From Erysipelothrix rhusiopathiae (GTDB taxonomy: Bacteria; Bacillota_I; Bacilli_A; Erysipelotrichales; Erysipelotrichaceae), in assembly GCF_900637845.1 (NCBI RefSeq), contig NZ_LR134439.1, positions 992,001 to 1,056,000 of the forward strand: a DNA stretch of 64,000 nt, read 5' to 3'. The notes below the pieces were generated by a model. It worked only from the letters and a program-made list of their open reading frames with translations, ran no database searches and was not told the origin of the DNA. Below, piece after piece: positions 34,114 through 43,325 of this stretch (position 1 is its first letter; each line of letters starts with the position of its first letter). Made by a program: the position numbers and the translations under genes.

Positions 34114-36010
34114 ACGCAAACATTTTGTAATCCGCTTCGTATCGGCAGCAGTCTTTATCGCATCATTAAGTGGATTTGCCGGGAGTATCTATGCATTGGT
34201 TAAGATGCAATCCTTGCATGTAAACAGTATGGCTCCGGAAGCAGTACGGGAATATGTTTTTAATGAAACTGCGCAAGAACAAATTCATTCTTTAATTCGA
34301 ATGTCATCATTTGATAATGTGTCCGACAAGCGCTTTTCCGGAGGAATTAAAGATACGGAAACATCCGTAGTGTCACCCAATCATTTTTTTAAAATCTATA
34401 ATTCGGACAATACGCTTTTATACAGTAAAGAAACCCCTTCGAAGTCTGGATTTATCACAGTCTATACTCTTTCGGATTATCAAAGCGTGGATGAATATGA
34501 TGATTACGGTAATTACATAAAATCTCAGATGATTCAAAAAGAATATAAAGTTGAAAGTCAGATTGTAAAGGGGGCACATGATGTTTTCTGGTTCTATGAA
34601 ATCTTAATCACCAAGCTCTTAGAAATAGGCTATCGACTGTATGGAATACTGATTGTCTCTGCCTTCTTAATGCTTGCTTCATGGGTCACTTTCACAAAAC
34701 ATGCAGGGATACGTAATGATGAAGGCACAATCGAACAGAATCCTTTTGATCGCATTCCTTTAGAACCCTTTGCACTTTTATATTTATTCGTTTTTGGATT
34801 TTCAATCAGTCTTATTGGCGAGAGTGTAAATCTGTTCTATCGTGATGTTCCCAATGCATTTCTCATGGGCAGTAGTATAACATTCCTCTTATTAGGCTTG
34901 TCATTTATTTTTTATAATTCGTTTATTAAACGTATTAAAGCTAAACAGTTATTGGTGAACTCATGGATTTATCGATGGGGATATTTACCGATAAAACGTC
35001 TCTATAAATCATCGTTCCAAAATCGTGACCTGATTCTTAAAGTTTCTATGATTGTGGGAGCATCTTTATTGTTCGATTTCATAACGATGATCTCAATCTC
35101 TAATCATAATAACGGCACCATGATCTTTTTCTGGTTACTTAAAACAGGAGTGGTTGTTTATTTTATCCTAAAATTTACGTTGGATGGTAAAGTGATTCGA
35201 GATGCGACACACGCGATGGTTTTTGGAAATTTAGATGAGCCTCTTGATACAACAAAATTCCATGGTGTCCTGAAAGATCATGCACACGATTTAAATCAAC
35301 TTTCAGATGGGATGCATCTTGCGGTTGAGAAACAAATGAAATCAGAACGCATGAAAACAGATTTGATTACAAATGTTTCTCATGACATCAAAACCCCACT
35401 GACCTCAATCATCAATTACATTGGACTTCTTGAACAAAAATCGTTTGAAGATCTTGAAGTGCAAGAATACTTAGATGTTCTTTCCAGACAATCTTCACGA
35501 CTTAAGAAATTAATTGAGGATTTGGTTGAAGCATCGAAAGCAAGTTCAGGATCCATTCATCTTAATCAAGAAGATACCGATCTTAATGTCCTTTTAGATC
35601 AGGTCATTGGTGAATACCGTGATCGCTTTGATCAGAAACAATTAGAACTCGTCTTGACTCAGGATGTTGTTTATGCGAATTTAGATGGGAATGTTCTCTT
35701 TCGTATTCTGGATAATTTGTTTGGAAATATCTGTAAGTATTCCTTAATGCAATCTCGGGTTTATGTCTCACTAAAACACATTGATCAGAATGCAGTTCTT
35801 GAAATTAAAAACATTTCAGATGTATCCCTAAACATCAGTGCGGATGAATTAATGGAACGATTTGTACGTGGGGATGCATCCCGAAATACAGAAGGTAGTG
35901 GTCTGGGACTTTCAATCGCAAAAGCCTTAACTGAAGTAATGGGAGGAGACTTGAAGTTGCATATTGATGGCGATCTCTTTAAAGTCAAATTAAGCTTTCC
36001 ACTAAAGTGA
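34100..36010 (+). CDS. Membrane sensor histidine kinase (VanS-like, large sensor)
   Basis: The 636-residue kinase starts with a TM helix (about 10-35), then an extracytoplasmic region of about 130 residues, then five further helices between about 165 and 365. The kinase core has the phospho-His in ITNVSHDIKTPLTSI, an ATPase domain and a G-box (TEGSGLGLSIAKALTEVMGG). The six-helix sensor plus loop is larger than in typical VanS. It is the cognate kinase of the overlapping response regulator. The signal is unknown. Confidence 0.92.
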   Translation: MNPNKRKHFVIRFVSAAVFIASLSGFAGSIYALVKMQSLHVNSMAPEAVREYVFNETAQEQIHSLIRMSSFDNVSDKRFSGGIKDTETSVVSPNHFFKIYNSDNTLLYSKETPSKSGFITVYTLSDYQSVDEYDDYGNYIKSQMIQKEYKVESQIVKGAHDVFWFYEILITKLLEIGYRLYGILIVSAFLMLASWVTFTKHAGIRNDEGTIEQNPFDRIPLEPFALLYLFVFGFSISLIGESVNLFYRDVPNAFLMGSSITFLLLGLSFIFYNSFIKRIKAKQLLVNSWIYRWGYLPIKRLYKSSFQNRDLILKVSMIVGASLLFDFITMISISNHNNGTMIFFWLLKTGVVVYFILKFTLDGKVIRDATHAMVFGNLDEPLDTTKFHGVLKDHAHDLNQLSDGMHLAVEKQMKSERMKTDLITNVSHDIKTPLTSIINYIGLLEQKSFEDLEVQEYLDVLSRQSSRLKKLIEDLVEASKASSGSIHLNQEDTDLNVLLDQVIGEYRDRFDQKQLELVLTQDVVYANLDGNVLFRILDNLFGNICKYSLMQSRVYVSLKHIDQNAVLEIKNISDVSLNISADELMERFVRGDASRNTEGSGLGLSIAKALTEVMGGDLKLHIDGDLFKVKLSFPLK

Positions 36011-36056
36011 CATGCTTCGTTTTCTCACGTATAATAAAGTGAAGGAGACGGTGCAT

Positions 36057-36491
36057 ATGAATCAAAAATTATTTAAACTTAAAAATATCATCGTCTTAAT
36101 TGCAGTCATTAATTTTATGATGTTGACGATGGTGCGGGTTATACTCTATTCGGAGTTACATCTTGTTTACCGGTCACATTTTAAAATGTTTCTCTATGGG
36201 TGTTTCTTTACCTGTATGATTTTATTAATGTTTTATTTGGTTTATTATCTGGTGAGACCGAATGCTTTTGACCGACGTTATGGAATTGAAAATATTTCGC
36301 GTCGTGTCTTTCTAACTGTCTTTCTTCTCGCTTGTGTTTTATATTTAGGATCGATGATGACACGCTATGTTATCAACCTTGATCGAACTGAAATTCAACG
36401 GGATGGTATGATCGAAGTAACGACACATGGAAATGTTGAACGTTATCGTGATTGTGGACCTTTGTTTATGGAATACATCACGACGGATTAA
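36057..36491 (+). CDS. Hypothetical small membrane protein between two TCS
   Basis: The 144-residue protein is not recognised. It has three hydrophobic helices (IIVLIAVINFMMLTMVRVILY, MFLYGCFFTCMILLMFYLVYYL, VFLTVFLLACVLYLGSMM) and a C-terminal tail of about 40 residues that is probably outside the membrane (DRTEIQRDGMIEVTTHGNVE). ATG 36057 follows a strong RBS (GAAGGAGACGG). It lies 46 bp after the kinase and is followed by a terminator, so it probably belongs to that operon as an accessory protein. Confidence 0.72.
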   Translation: MNQKLFKLKNIIVLIAVINFMMLTMVRVILYSELHLVYRSHFKMFLYGCFFTCMILLMFYLVYYLVRPNAFDRRYGIENISRRVFLTVFLLACVLYLGSMMTRYVINLDRTEIQRDGMIEVTTHGNVERYRDCGPLFMEYITTD

Positions 36492-36495
36492 GATA

Positions 36496-36524
36496 AAAAG
36501 CGATCAAATATGATCGTTTTTTTT
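36496..36524 (+). terminator. Terminator after the first TCS operon
   Basis: AAAGCGATCA-AATA-TGATCGTTT followed by eight T. Confidence 0.87.
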
Positions 36525-36544
36525 GTGATTTTGAATAACAATTA

Positions 36545-36573
36545 TTGACAAGAAAAGTGAGAATCTCTATATT
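36545..36573 (+). promoter_or_regulatory. Promoter of the second TCS operon
   Basis: A perfect -35 TTGACA (36545-36550), a 17-bp spacer and -10 TATATT (36568-36573), about 30 bp before ATG 36604. It is among the strongest promoters in the window. Confidence 0.82.
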
Positions 36574-36603
36574 TAAACTTGATTTACTTGAGGAGGATGT
36601 TTT

Positions 36604-37299
36604 ATGAATCGTATACTTGTGGTCGATGATGATTTTGAAATTCGGGAACTACTTGAACTACTACTTACAAACGATGGCTTTCAAGTGCAGACGTATTCGA
36701 ACGGGTATGATGCATTGGAGGCGCTTGATGATGGATTTGATTTAGCGATTTTAGATGTGATGATGCCTGAGATTGATGGTATTAAACTGTGCCGGAAAAT
36801 ACGTGATGCACATCAAATTCCAATTCTTTTTCTGACAGCTAAAGAGAAAGAAGAAGATGTTGTGAGAGGGTTTTCTGCGGGTGCCGATGATTATGTAATG
36901 AAGCCCTTTTCATATCTAGAGCTTAGTGTTCGGGTTAAAGCACTTTTACGACGTTACTGTAATTATGGAAGTAAGCAACAAGGAAATGACTATGAGATGC
37001 TTGAAGAAGGAAATCTACGCTTAAATCGAAGAACCAATGAAGTCTATAAAAATGGAGTTTTACTTGACTTAACGGAGCGTGAATATCGTATTTTACGTCT
37101 TCTTTTAGGGAATCCAGGCCGTATTTACACCATGGAACAACTTTTTGAAATTGTATGGGAAGATACGTATTTCTATTCCTGTTCCAATACAGTCATGGTT
37201 CATATTCGTAATCTCCGTAAAAAAGTAGAAGATGAACCCAATAAACCTAAGATTGTGAAAAATGTTTGGGGTAAAGGGTATACATACGATGGTCTTTAG
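36604..37299 (+). CDS. OmpR/VanR-family response regulator (second system)
   Basis: The 231-residue protein has a receiver domain (VDDDFEIREL, phospho-acceptor Asp in LAILDVMMPEIDG, Lys in VMKPFSY) and a winged-helix DNA-binding domain (LTEREYRILRLLLGNPG, NTVMVHIRNLRKKVEDE). RBS GAGGAGG precedes ATG 36604. It overlaps the downstream kinase by 11 bases. It differs clearly in sequence from the regulator at 33403, so the two systems are not a recent duplication. Confidence 0.93.
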   Translation: MNRILVVDDDFEIRELLELLLTNDGFQVQTYSNGYDALEALDDGFDLAILDVMMPEIDGIKLCRKIRDAHQIPILFLTAKEKEEDVVRGFSAGADDYVMKPFSYLELSVRVKALLRRYCNYGSKQQGNDYEMLEEGNLRLNRRTNEVYKNGVLLDLTEREYRILRLLLGNPGRIYTMEQLFEIVWEDTYFYSCSNTVMVHIRNLRKKVEDEPNKPKIVKNVWGKGYTYDGL

Positions 37300-38599
37300 G
37301 CAGACGAAAAAGCCAACACGGCTTTCGTTTCAAATTCTTATCTACATCCTTATTGCGACGGTTATGAGTTCTTGTTTATACTGCACGATGAGACATTTTT
37401 CAGAAGTCTATATCACAAGTGTCCATCCCAATCGTAATACGATTCATCAACGTGTGGATTCCTTACAAACTTATATCGCGGAAAAAAAGATTACTGAGCA
37501 GTCCCTTGATCAACTCAATGACTGGGTTAAACAATATCCATATTCGCTTTTTTATATCTACAATGATTCGAAATTGTTGTATACCAACGATCTTGAGGTG
37601 GAAGTACGCTCATTTGATACACGCAATGATGCATCATATCCACTTCAAACATTTGGTCTCGATGTAAGCGGATCACCGCTTCGTGTTGATATTATGAGCC
37701 AGGATAATATTGAATTTCTAGATCGTGTTGATCAAGTGAACCGCGTAGTTTCGTTTATCGCATTCGTAACGGTGATGTGTATTTTATTACGAAGTATGAC
37801 CTCTTACATTGAAACCATTACCAATGAGTTGAATGCGATTGGTGGGGGGATGCTTGAGACGAAAGTATCTGAACAAGGAAATGATGAATTAACGGATCTA
37901 GCCCGTGGCATTAATATGATGCGTGAGGCACTGATTGCGAATACTGAGATGGTTGTACGATCACAAGAAGCATTAAAAGATGCAACCACAACCTTATCGC
38001 ATGATATTCGAACGCCAATGACAATATTACTGGGTTATCTTGAATACTTACAAAATGATGAAACTTTGAATTCATCGCATCACGATAAAATTCATCGATG
38101 TTATGATAAAGCACATCAAGTTAAAGATTTAACTCAAGAATTACTCCAATGCTTCACAGATATCGCAAACCAAGAAGAGCATTCCTTTCCAATTATTAAA
38201 ACATCTTTCAATGACTTAAAACACGATTTTTTAAAGCAATTACGGTCATCGCTTGAGGTGTATGGTATTGAGGTTGTGGTTGAAGATTTAGGTAAGCAGG
38301 AGGGTTGGTGTTATGTTTCTCATATCCTAATGCATCGTATTTTTGATAATGTAACGTCAAATATTATTAAATACGCTCAATATGATCAAGGGGTTAAGGT
38401 TAAAATAAAAATGATCGGTACAAAAGTTCGTATACTTGTTGAGAATGAAATAGCCTTGGTGCCAAGAAATCATGAGAGTTATGGTATCGGGTTAAGAAGC
38501 TGCGAACGCTTGATGAATCTTCAAGATGGATTTTTAACGTGGAATCGCAATGGAACCCAGTTTCAATTATGTTTGGAGTTAATAGTTAAGAATTATTAA
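37289..38599 (+). CDS. Sensor histidine kinase (second system)
   Basis: The 436-residue kinase has a TM helix near residues 14-34, an extracytoplasmic domain of about 110 residues, a second TM helix (VSFIAFVTVMCILLRSM), a HAMP-like linker and a HisKA domain with the phospho-His in TTTLSHDIRTPMTILLGYL. The ATPase domain ends in a somewhat degenerate G-box (SYGIGLRSCERLMNLQDG). The start at ATG 37289 is inferred from its overlap with the regulator. The degenerate G-box is typical of antibiotic-sensing kinases such as VanS/BceS relatives. Confidence 0.9.
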   Translation: MVFRQTKKPTRLSFQILIYILIATVMSSCLYCTMRHFSEVYITSVHPNRNTIHQRVDSLQTYIAEKKITEQSLDQLNDWVKQYPYSLFYIYNDSKLLYTNDLEVEVRSFDTRNDASYPLQTFGLDVSGSPLRVDIMSQDNIEFLDRVDQVNRVVSFIAFVTVMCILLRSMTSYIETITNELNAIGGGMLETKVSEQGNDELTDLARGINMMREALIANTEMVVRSQEALKDATTTLSHDIRTPMTILLGYLEYLQNDETLNSSHHDKIHRCYDKAHQVKDLTQELLQCFTDIANQEEHSFPIIKTSFNDLKHDFLKQLRSSLEVYGIEVVVEDLGKQEGWCYVSHILMHRIFDNVTSNIIKYAQYDQGVKVKIKMIGTKVRILVENEIALVPRNHESYGIGLRSCERLMNLQDGFLTWNRNGTQFQLCLELIVKNY

Positions 38600-38746
38600 G
38601 AAAAAGAAAATTCTATTCGAGGCAATAATTTTGTATACTGACAATGTCTTAAAACTGAATGACCGTATACATAATTAATCTCGTTGATTTGATAGCGTCA
38701 TGTTATCAATCCATATTCTTTCCACTATCAGTCCTTCAGTTTCATC

Positions 38747-38794
38747 TAGACACACAAAAAAACAGGAAATTCATCCTGTTTTTTTGTGTGTCTA
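38747..38794. terminator. Very long perfect bidirectional terminator
   Basis: A 21-bp perfect stem (38747-38767 with 38774-38794, ends TAGACACAC and GTGTGTCTA) encloses a 6-base loop, with internal A and T runs. It lies between the second kinase gene and yeiH, and overlaps the yeiH stop. Confidence 0.88.
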
Positions 38795-39805
38795 AACAAT
38801 GCCCATCATAAATTCAACACCCAATGCAACGACCACCACGAGTAAAGAAATAATAAAACCGTGGAGGAACGGATTAAGTCCAGTCTTAATCATGGATTTA
38901 AATTTTGTATTCAATCCAATTGAAGCAAGTGCACAAACCATTAAAAACTTACTAATTTGTTTGAGAAGATGACTGACGCCAACGGGTATAATACCAGTAC
39001 TGTTGAGGATAGCCATTCCAATAAATAATAAAATAAACCAAGGTATGATTTGTGTTAATTTAAGGGACTCATTTGCGGGAGTTAAGCCATCACGTTTTTT
39101 AACGTGTGCATGAATTAATGAGAAGACAATTACGGTTGGAATAATAGCCAACGTCCGTGTTAATTTCACCATCGTCGCGAAATCACCTGCTGCTTCCGAA
39201 AATGCATAGCCCGCTGCCACAACACTTGATGTATCATTCACAGCAGTTCCTGCCCACAAACCATAAGCCATATCTGTGAGACCCAATGCTTTTCCCATGA
39301 TAGGGAATAATACAATCATCAGTACATCAAATAAAAATGTTGCGGACATCGCATAAGCGATATCTTCATCTTCTGCTTCAATGACAGGTGCAATCGCAGC
39401 AATTGCGGAACCACCACAAATTCCAGTACCAGCAGAGATTAAATTGGATAACTTCCAATTTAAACCAAGTTTTTTCCCAATAAAGTATCCTCCACCAAAA
39501 CATGTAAGCAGTGTAAATACCATAACCGCTAAGGATAGTTTTCCAACTGTTAAGATCATCGTAATATTTAGTGATGCTCCTAAAAGAATGATTGCGAATT
39601 TTAAAACATGCTTGGATGTGAATTTTAAACCTGTTTTGATAACAGGACTGGGTTCTTTCCACGTATTCACAAGCATTCCAATAAGCAGTGCAATGACGGA
39701 TGCTCCGACAAATTTAACGGGTAATAGGCTTTCAAGTAGAATAGCGATAAGGGCTACTAGGCATGAAAGCATAAAACCGGGTGTATATTTTTTAATTGAG
39801 TTCAT
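38792..39805 (-). CDS. yeiH: YeiH-family putative sulfate exporter (UPF0324)
   Basis: The 337-residue polytopic protein with about ten helices matches the YeiH/UPF0324 family: LLGASLNITMILTVGKLSL, GTGICGGSAIAAIAPVIEA and GTAVNDTSSVVAAGYAFS. Family naming as a sulfate exporter is weakly supported; transport of another small anion is possible. A divergent LysR regulator lies 93 bp away, as in the yeiE-yeiH pair of enterobacteria. Confidence 0.88.
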   Translation of the reverse strand: MNSIKKYTPGFMLSCLVALIAILLESLLPVKFVGASVIALLIGMLVNTWKEPSPVIKTGLKFTSKHVLKFAIILLGASLNITMILTVGKLSLAVMVFTLLTCFGGGYFIGKKLGLNWKLSNLISAGTGICGGSAIAAIAPVIEAEDEDIAYAMSATFLFDVLMIVLFPIMGKALGLTDMAYGLWAGTAVNDTSSVVAAGYAFSEAAGDFATMVKLTRTLAIIPTVIVFSLIHAHVKKRDGLTPANESLKLTQIIPWFILLFIGMAILNSTGIIPVGVSHLLKQISKFLMVCALASIGLNTKFKSMIKTGLNPFLHGFIISLLVVVVALGVEFMMGIV

Positions 39806-39898
39806 AAGACCCCTCTTTCCAAAGAAAGTATAGCATGTCTATTCATAACGGTTTATTATTCTGTGTTATAATAGATAAAGAATATTTATGGAGGGTGT

Positions 39899-40762
39899 AT
39901 GGATCCAAAGTTAAAAACATTAATGACGGTGATGGAGTTGGAAAGTTATACAGAGGCTGCCACCGTGCTTCATTTAACCCAACCTGCAGTTTCTCAACAC
40001 ATTAAGCGCTTGGAATCAATCTACCAATGTAAGTTGGTTTTTTTTGAAGGTCGAGTCTTGCATTTTACACAATCAGCCTATTTACTTTATGATTACGCTA
40101 AAATACAAAGTGCATACCAGGAGGTGTTGTTTCAAAAACTTGAAGGTGTTGAAAACCCGGTATCCATTGGTATGACTCTGTCGATTGCGGATTACTATTT
40201 TCCGACATCTTTACGATCGTATCTTATTGAAGAGTGTGTCAATTTTAAAATTAAAGTTGCGAATACGGATACGCTTTTAGAGGATTTGAAATCGGGTGTT
40301 ATTGATTGTGCTTTGGTTGAAGGCATGTTTGACCAAGATATTTTTACTTCTCATATCTTTACAGAAGCTCGCTTTATGCCCGTAGTGGCACGAAATCATC
40401 CTTTGGTGGGTCGAAGTGTGAGTTTAGAGAAACTCCTGTTATATCCGGTTATAGTGCGTGAGCCAGGTTCGGGTACGCGCTCAATTTTCGAAAACTGGTT
40501 GACGGCTCATAATCATCGCTTAACCTCATTTCAATCCGTACAAGAGATTGGTAGTTTTCAAACAATCAAAACATTTTTAAAACAATCCCATGCTGTTTCA
40601 TTTATGTATACCAAAGTTGCGCATGAAGAAATCGAAAACAAAGCATTAACATACCTTGATCTCGAAGATTTTGAATTAAAACGGCCTTTACACTTTGTGT
40701 ATCTAAAACATCACTTGAAACAAAAAGAAATTGAGGCAATTTATCATCTAACCCAAAAATAA
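39899..40762 (+). CDS. LysR-family transcriptional regulator (YeiE-like)
   Basis: The 287-residue protein has an N-terminal LysR HTH (ESYTEAATVLHLTQPAVSQHIKRLE) and a two-lobe effector-binding domain (YPVIVREPGSGTRSIFENWL). It probably controls the divergent yeiH and itself. Its promoter has an extended -10, TGTTATAAT (TATAAT 39867-39872). The intergenic sequence holds ATAA-CGGT-TTAT, a plausible LysR half-site arrangement. Confidence 0.9.
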   Translation: MDPKLKTLMTVMELESYTEAATVLHLTQPAVSQHIKRLESIYQCKLVFFEGRVLHFTQSAYLLYDYAKIQSAYQEVLFQKLEGVENPVSIGMTLSIADYYFPTSLRSYLIEECVNFKIKVANTDTLLEDLKSGVIDCALVEGMFDQDIFTSHIFTEARFMPVVARNHPLVGRSVSLEKLLLYPVIVREPGSGTRSIFENWLTAHNHRLTSFQSVQEIGSFQTIKTFLKQSHAVSFMYTKVAHEEIENKALTYLDLEDFELKRPLHFVYLKHHLKQKEIEAIYHLTQK

Positions 40763-40789
40763 AAGAGGAACTTATTGAAGTTCCTCTTT
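40762..40789. terminator. Bidirectional terminator between lysR and brnQ
   Basis: AAAGAGGAACTT-ATTG-AAGTTCCTCTTT, a 12-bp perfect stem between two convergent genes. Confidence 0.88.
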
Positions 40790-42079
40790 CTTTTGGAGCA
40801 TTAAACTAAATAATGCAAGGATAAATGTGGGAACAACCCATCCAAGATTAAGTGCGTAGAAGGGCAGTGCTCGACAGAATTGAGTTATGAGGGGAATTGA
40901 AACTTTGAAATGATCAAGGACTGCAATAACACTAAAAAGCGTACTGGATATAATTGCGATCCGGTATGTAAGGGTAGAGGGTCTTGAGGATAAACCTAAG
41001 AGTATTAAAACGATTGCGGCTGGATAGACACACGCGAGGATGGGACCACTGATTTTCAGAATTGTTGTGAGCCCAATATTGGAGATTGCGAAACTTATAA
41101 AGCAAAGGATTGATACACTACGACGGTAGCTTAAGCGTGGATATCGTTCCGCAAAGAATTCCGCAGAACAACTGATAAGACCCACACAGGTTGTAAGACA
41201 AGCAAGAAAGAAAAGCATACCAAGAACAAAAGGACCATAATTTCCAAATAAACGTGTTCCAAGATGTGCAATAACTTCCGCACCATTTTGAGCCTGAATA
41301 AGCTCACTTGACATGAGATTTCCTAAAAAACCAAGCATACAGTAAACAACAAACAAGAGAACCCCTGCAATAACACCTGATTGTACAGTTGCTTTTCGAA
41401 CTTGTTGTTCATCTTTCAATCCATAACTCTTAATTGACATTGTGACTAAAATACCAAGGTTTAAAGCACCCAATCCATCGAGTGTTAAGTAACCATCCAC
41501 AAGACCACTTGCGAAAGCGGACCCGGATGTGAGATAAGGCTCATGAGAAATGGTGTTTCGGGACAAGCTTGTGAAGAAAGCAGCACCAAACAAAATTAGA
41601 ATAAACAGTAAGAGTAATGGTGTTAAGATTTTTCCAACACGATCACTGAGTGCTTGTGGTTTAATACAAAAACCAAAGCATAAAAGAAAAAATAAGAATG
41701 AATAAATCAATAATCCAATTTGGACATGATGCGGGTTATTAAAGAGGAGACGCAGTGAGGTTTCAAAAGGCATAATACCCGCTCGAGGTACCGATAAGAG
41801 TGGACCACTTAAAAGATACAAAATAGTTGGGAAAATCAATGCAAAGCAAGGATGAACTTTATGCGTTAGATTTAAAAATCCATCTTGTTTTGAAACAGCA
41901 ACCAGTGCGAGAATCGGTAAAAGTACAGCCGTAACACTGAATGCGAAAATACCAATCCATTTATGAGATCCTGCAAGATAACCAATCATCGTCGGAAAAA
42001 TAAGATTTCCAGCACCGAAAAACATCGAAAACAACATTAAACTTACAGATAATAACTGTGATTTTGATAATTTATTCAT
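40772..42079 (-). CDS. brnQ: Branched-chain amino acid transporter BrnQ
   Basis: The 435-residue protein has 12 helices and the BrnQ/LIVCS signatures LMLFSMFFGAGNLIFPTMIG near the N-terminus and GYLTLDGLGALNLGILV in the middle. It is a cation-coupled importer of leucine, isoleucine and valine. The gene is monocistronic. I found no T-box or other leader in the 111 bp upstream. The window has no branched-chain biosynthesis, so import may be essential. Confidence 0.93.
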   Translation of the reverse strand: MNKLSKSQLLSVSLMLFSMFFGAGNLIFPTMIGYLAGSHKWIGIFAFSVTAVLLPILALVAVSKQDGFLNLTHKVHPCFALIFPTILYLLSGPLLSVPRAGIMPFETSLRLLFNNPHHVQIGLLIYSFLFFLLCFGFCIKPQALSDRVGKILTPLLLLFILILFGAAFFTSLSRNTISHEPYLTSGSAFASGLVDGYLTLDGLGALNLGILVTMSIKSYGLKDEQQVRKATVQSGVIAGVLLFVVYCMLGFLGNLMSSELIQAQNGAEVIAHLGTRLFGNYGPFVLGMLFFLACLTTCVGLISCSAEFFAERYPRLSYRRSVSILCFISFAISNIGLTTILKISGPILACVYPAAIVLILLGLSSRPSTLTYRIAIISSTLFSVIAVLDHFKVSIPLITQFCRALPFYALNLGWVVPTFILALFSLMLQKKEELQ

Positions 42080-42153
42080 ATATAATACCCCTTAAAATTT
42101 TAATTTCATTTTCTAATTATTCTTTAATGAACAAATATTGTCAATAATAATCA

Positions 42154-42185
42154 TAAAAAAAAGAGCCACTTAAGACTCTTTAAGA
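42154..42185 (-). terminator. Terminator of the YdcF-like gene
   Basis: On the minus strand AAAGAG and CTCTTT pair, with further pairing inside, followed by an eight-T run. Confidence 0.7.
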
Positions 42186-42190
42186 ATAAA

Positions 42191-43231
42191 TTAGAGAAAA
42201 CTTGCAAGGAAAATAACAGCATAGGCAAGGCCATTAAGGATGAGATGAAAGCGTCGATGCATAACCATCAACGCAATAAATTCACGAATCAGAGCATTGG
42301 GTACAAAATAACCGGCCGTCTTTGCGCCGATGCCATGCGCATCTAAACCGACACGTCGCGCATATTGGCTGGCTCTAAAAATATGGAAGGTATTGGAACT
42401 AAAAAGACAAGTATAGGGATGGTCAAATTCGTAAGTATCCATAATTTCTTTTGAAAAAAGCATATTCTCATAGGTTGTTGTGGATCGCGTTTCCATGAGG
42501 GCGTGGGATTCGGGAATGCCGCGATTAAGTGCATAATCACGCATCGCTTGCCCTTCGGGAACGCATTCATCTTCCCCTTGTCCACCACTAAAAATCAGAC
42601 GAGGTGGTACGGTTTGATGGTGATAATACTCAAGAGCTACATCAATTCGAGCAGCAAGCAGTGGGGGGACTTCGGTACCATTTCGAAGTCCACTCCCCAA
42701 TACAATAATAAAATCACGATCTTTATGGGGTTTAAAAAACTGATAAAGAAAAGAGGACGATAGGAAATTAATGAAAACAAAAATAAAGTAAAAGCAGGAA
42801 AACGTAATACAGGTCAAAAGTGTATGCATCCATCGTAACTCTTGTGGTATTAATTTAGACAGTAACGGAATAATAAAGACAAAGAAAATTAAACCGATAC
42901 CTGCAAAAAGCGTTAATAAATTTGAAAAACGAACCCCTTCTTTCTGGATTAAACGTTTCGCATTTTTAAAAAGACCGATTATGAGAATATAGTAACCTAA
43001 AAGAAAGACTAAAATTCCCAGAATCATTAATAACAAAGAAATTGCTTGGAGAAAGGGATTGTAATGGGTGAAAGAAAACGCAATGATATCAACTGCGATA
43101 AGCATCAATAACGCATTGAATAAAAATCCATTTAAAATCCGCCCACGATTGCGCCTAAAGGATATAAAAAGAATACCCCCTAAACCAATACACATTATAG
43201 AAAGAATTATCACTACTGAATAATCAGACAT
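42191..43231 (-). CDS. YdcF/SanA-like DUF218 membrane protein
   Basis: The 346-residue protein has about five helices in its first 170 residues, then a DUF218 domain: DFIIVLGSGLRNGTEVPPLL, LIFSGGQGEDECVPEGQAM, ETRSTTTYENMLFS and CLFSSNTFHIFRAS. Such domains occur in envelope-related proteins (ElyC, SanA) and may act on lipid carriers or wall precursors, but the reaction is unknown. I place the start at the MSDYSVV methionine, which has AAAGGTGG upstream. The position near 43231 may be off by two bases. Confidence 0.82.
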   Translation of the reverse strand: MSDYSVVIILSIMCIGLGGILFISFRRNRGRILNGFLFNALLMLIAVDIIAFSFTHYNPFLQAISLLLMILGILVFLLGYYILIIGLFKNAKRLIQKEGVRFSNLLTLFAGIGLIFFVFIIPLLSKLIPQELRWMHTLLTCITFSCFYFIFVFINFLSSSFLYQFFKPHKDRDFIIVLGSGLRNGTEVPPLLAARIDVALEYYHHQTVPPRLIFSGGQGEDECVPEGQAMRDYALNRGIPESHALMETRSTTTYENMLFSKEIMDTYEFDHPYTCLFSSNTFHIFRASQYARRVGLDAHGIGAKTAGYFVPNALIREFIALMVMHRRFHLILNGLAYAVIFLASFL

Positions 43232-43286
43232 ATTCGACCACCTTTTTCGCATATTATACCTCAAAAACCTCCAAGACAGAACTTCT

Positions 43287-43312
43287 ATGATATTTAAGGT
43301 ATAATATCATTA
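43287..43312 (+). promoter_or_regulatory. Palindrome over the -10 of the GNAT-DUF1801 operon
   Basis: ATGATATT and AATATCAT are perfectly inverted across an 8-base spacer, and the sequence TATAAT lies inside the palindrome. The start codon follows about 15 bp later. Positions may be off by two bases. Confidence 0.5.
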
Positions 43313-43325
43313 AGGAGTGTGACCT

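Noticed and set aside
42080..42190. Possible T-box or leucine-responsive leader before brnQ
   Set aside because: Only about 110 bp, with no specifier loop, T-box sequence or antiterminator; the one hairpin belongs to the YdcF-like gene.
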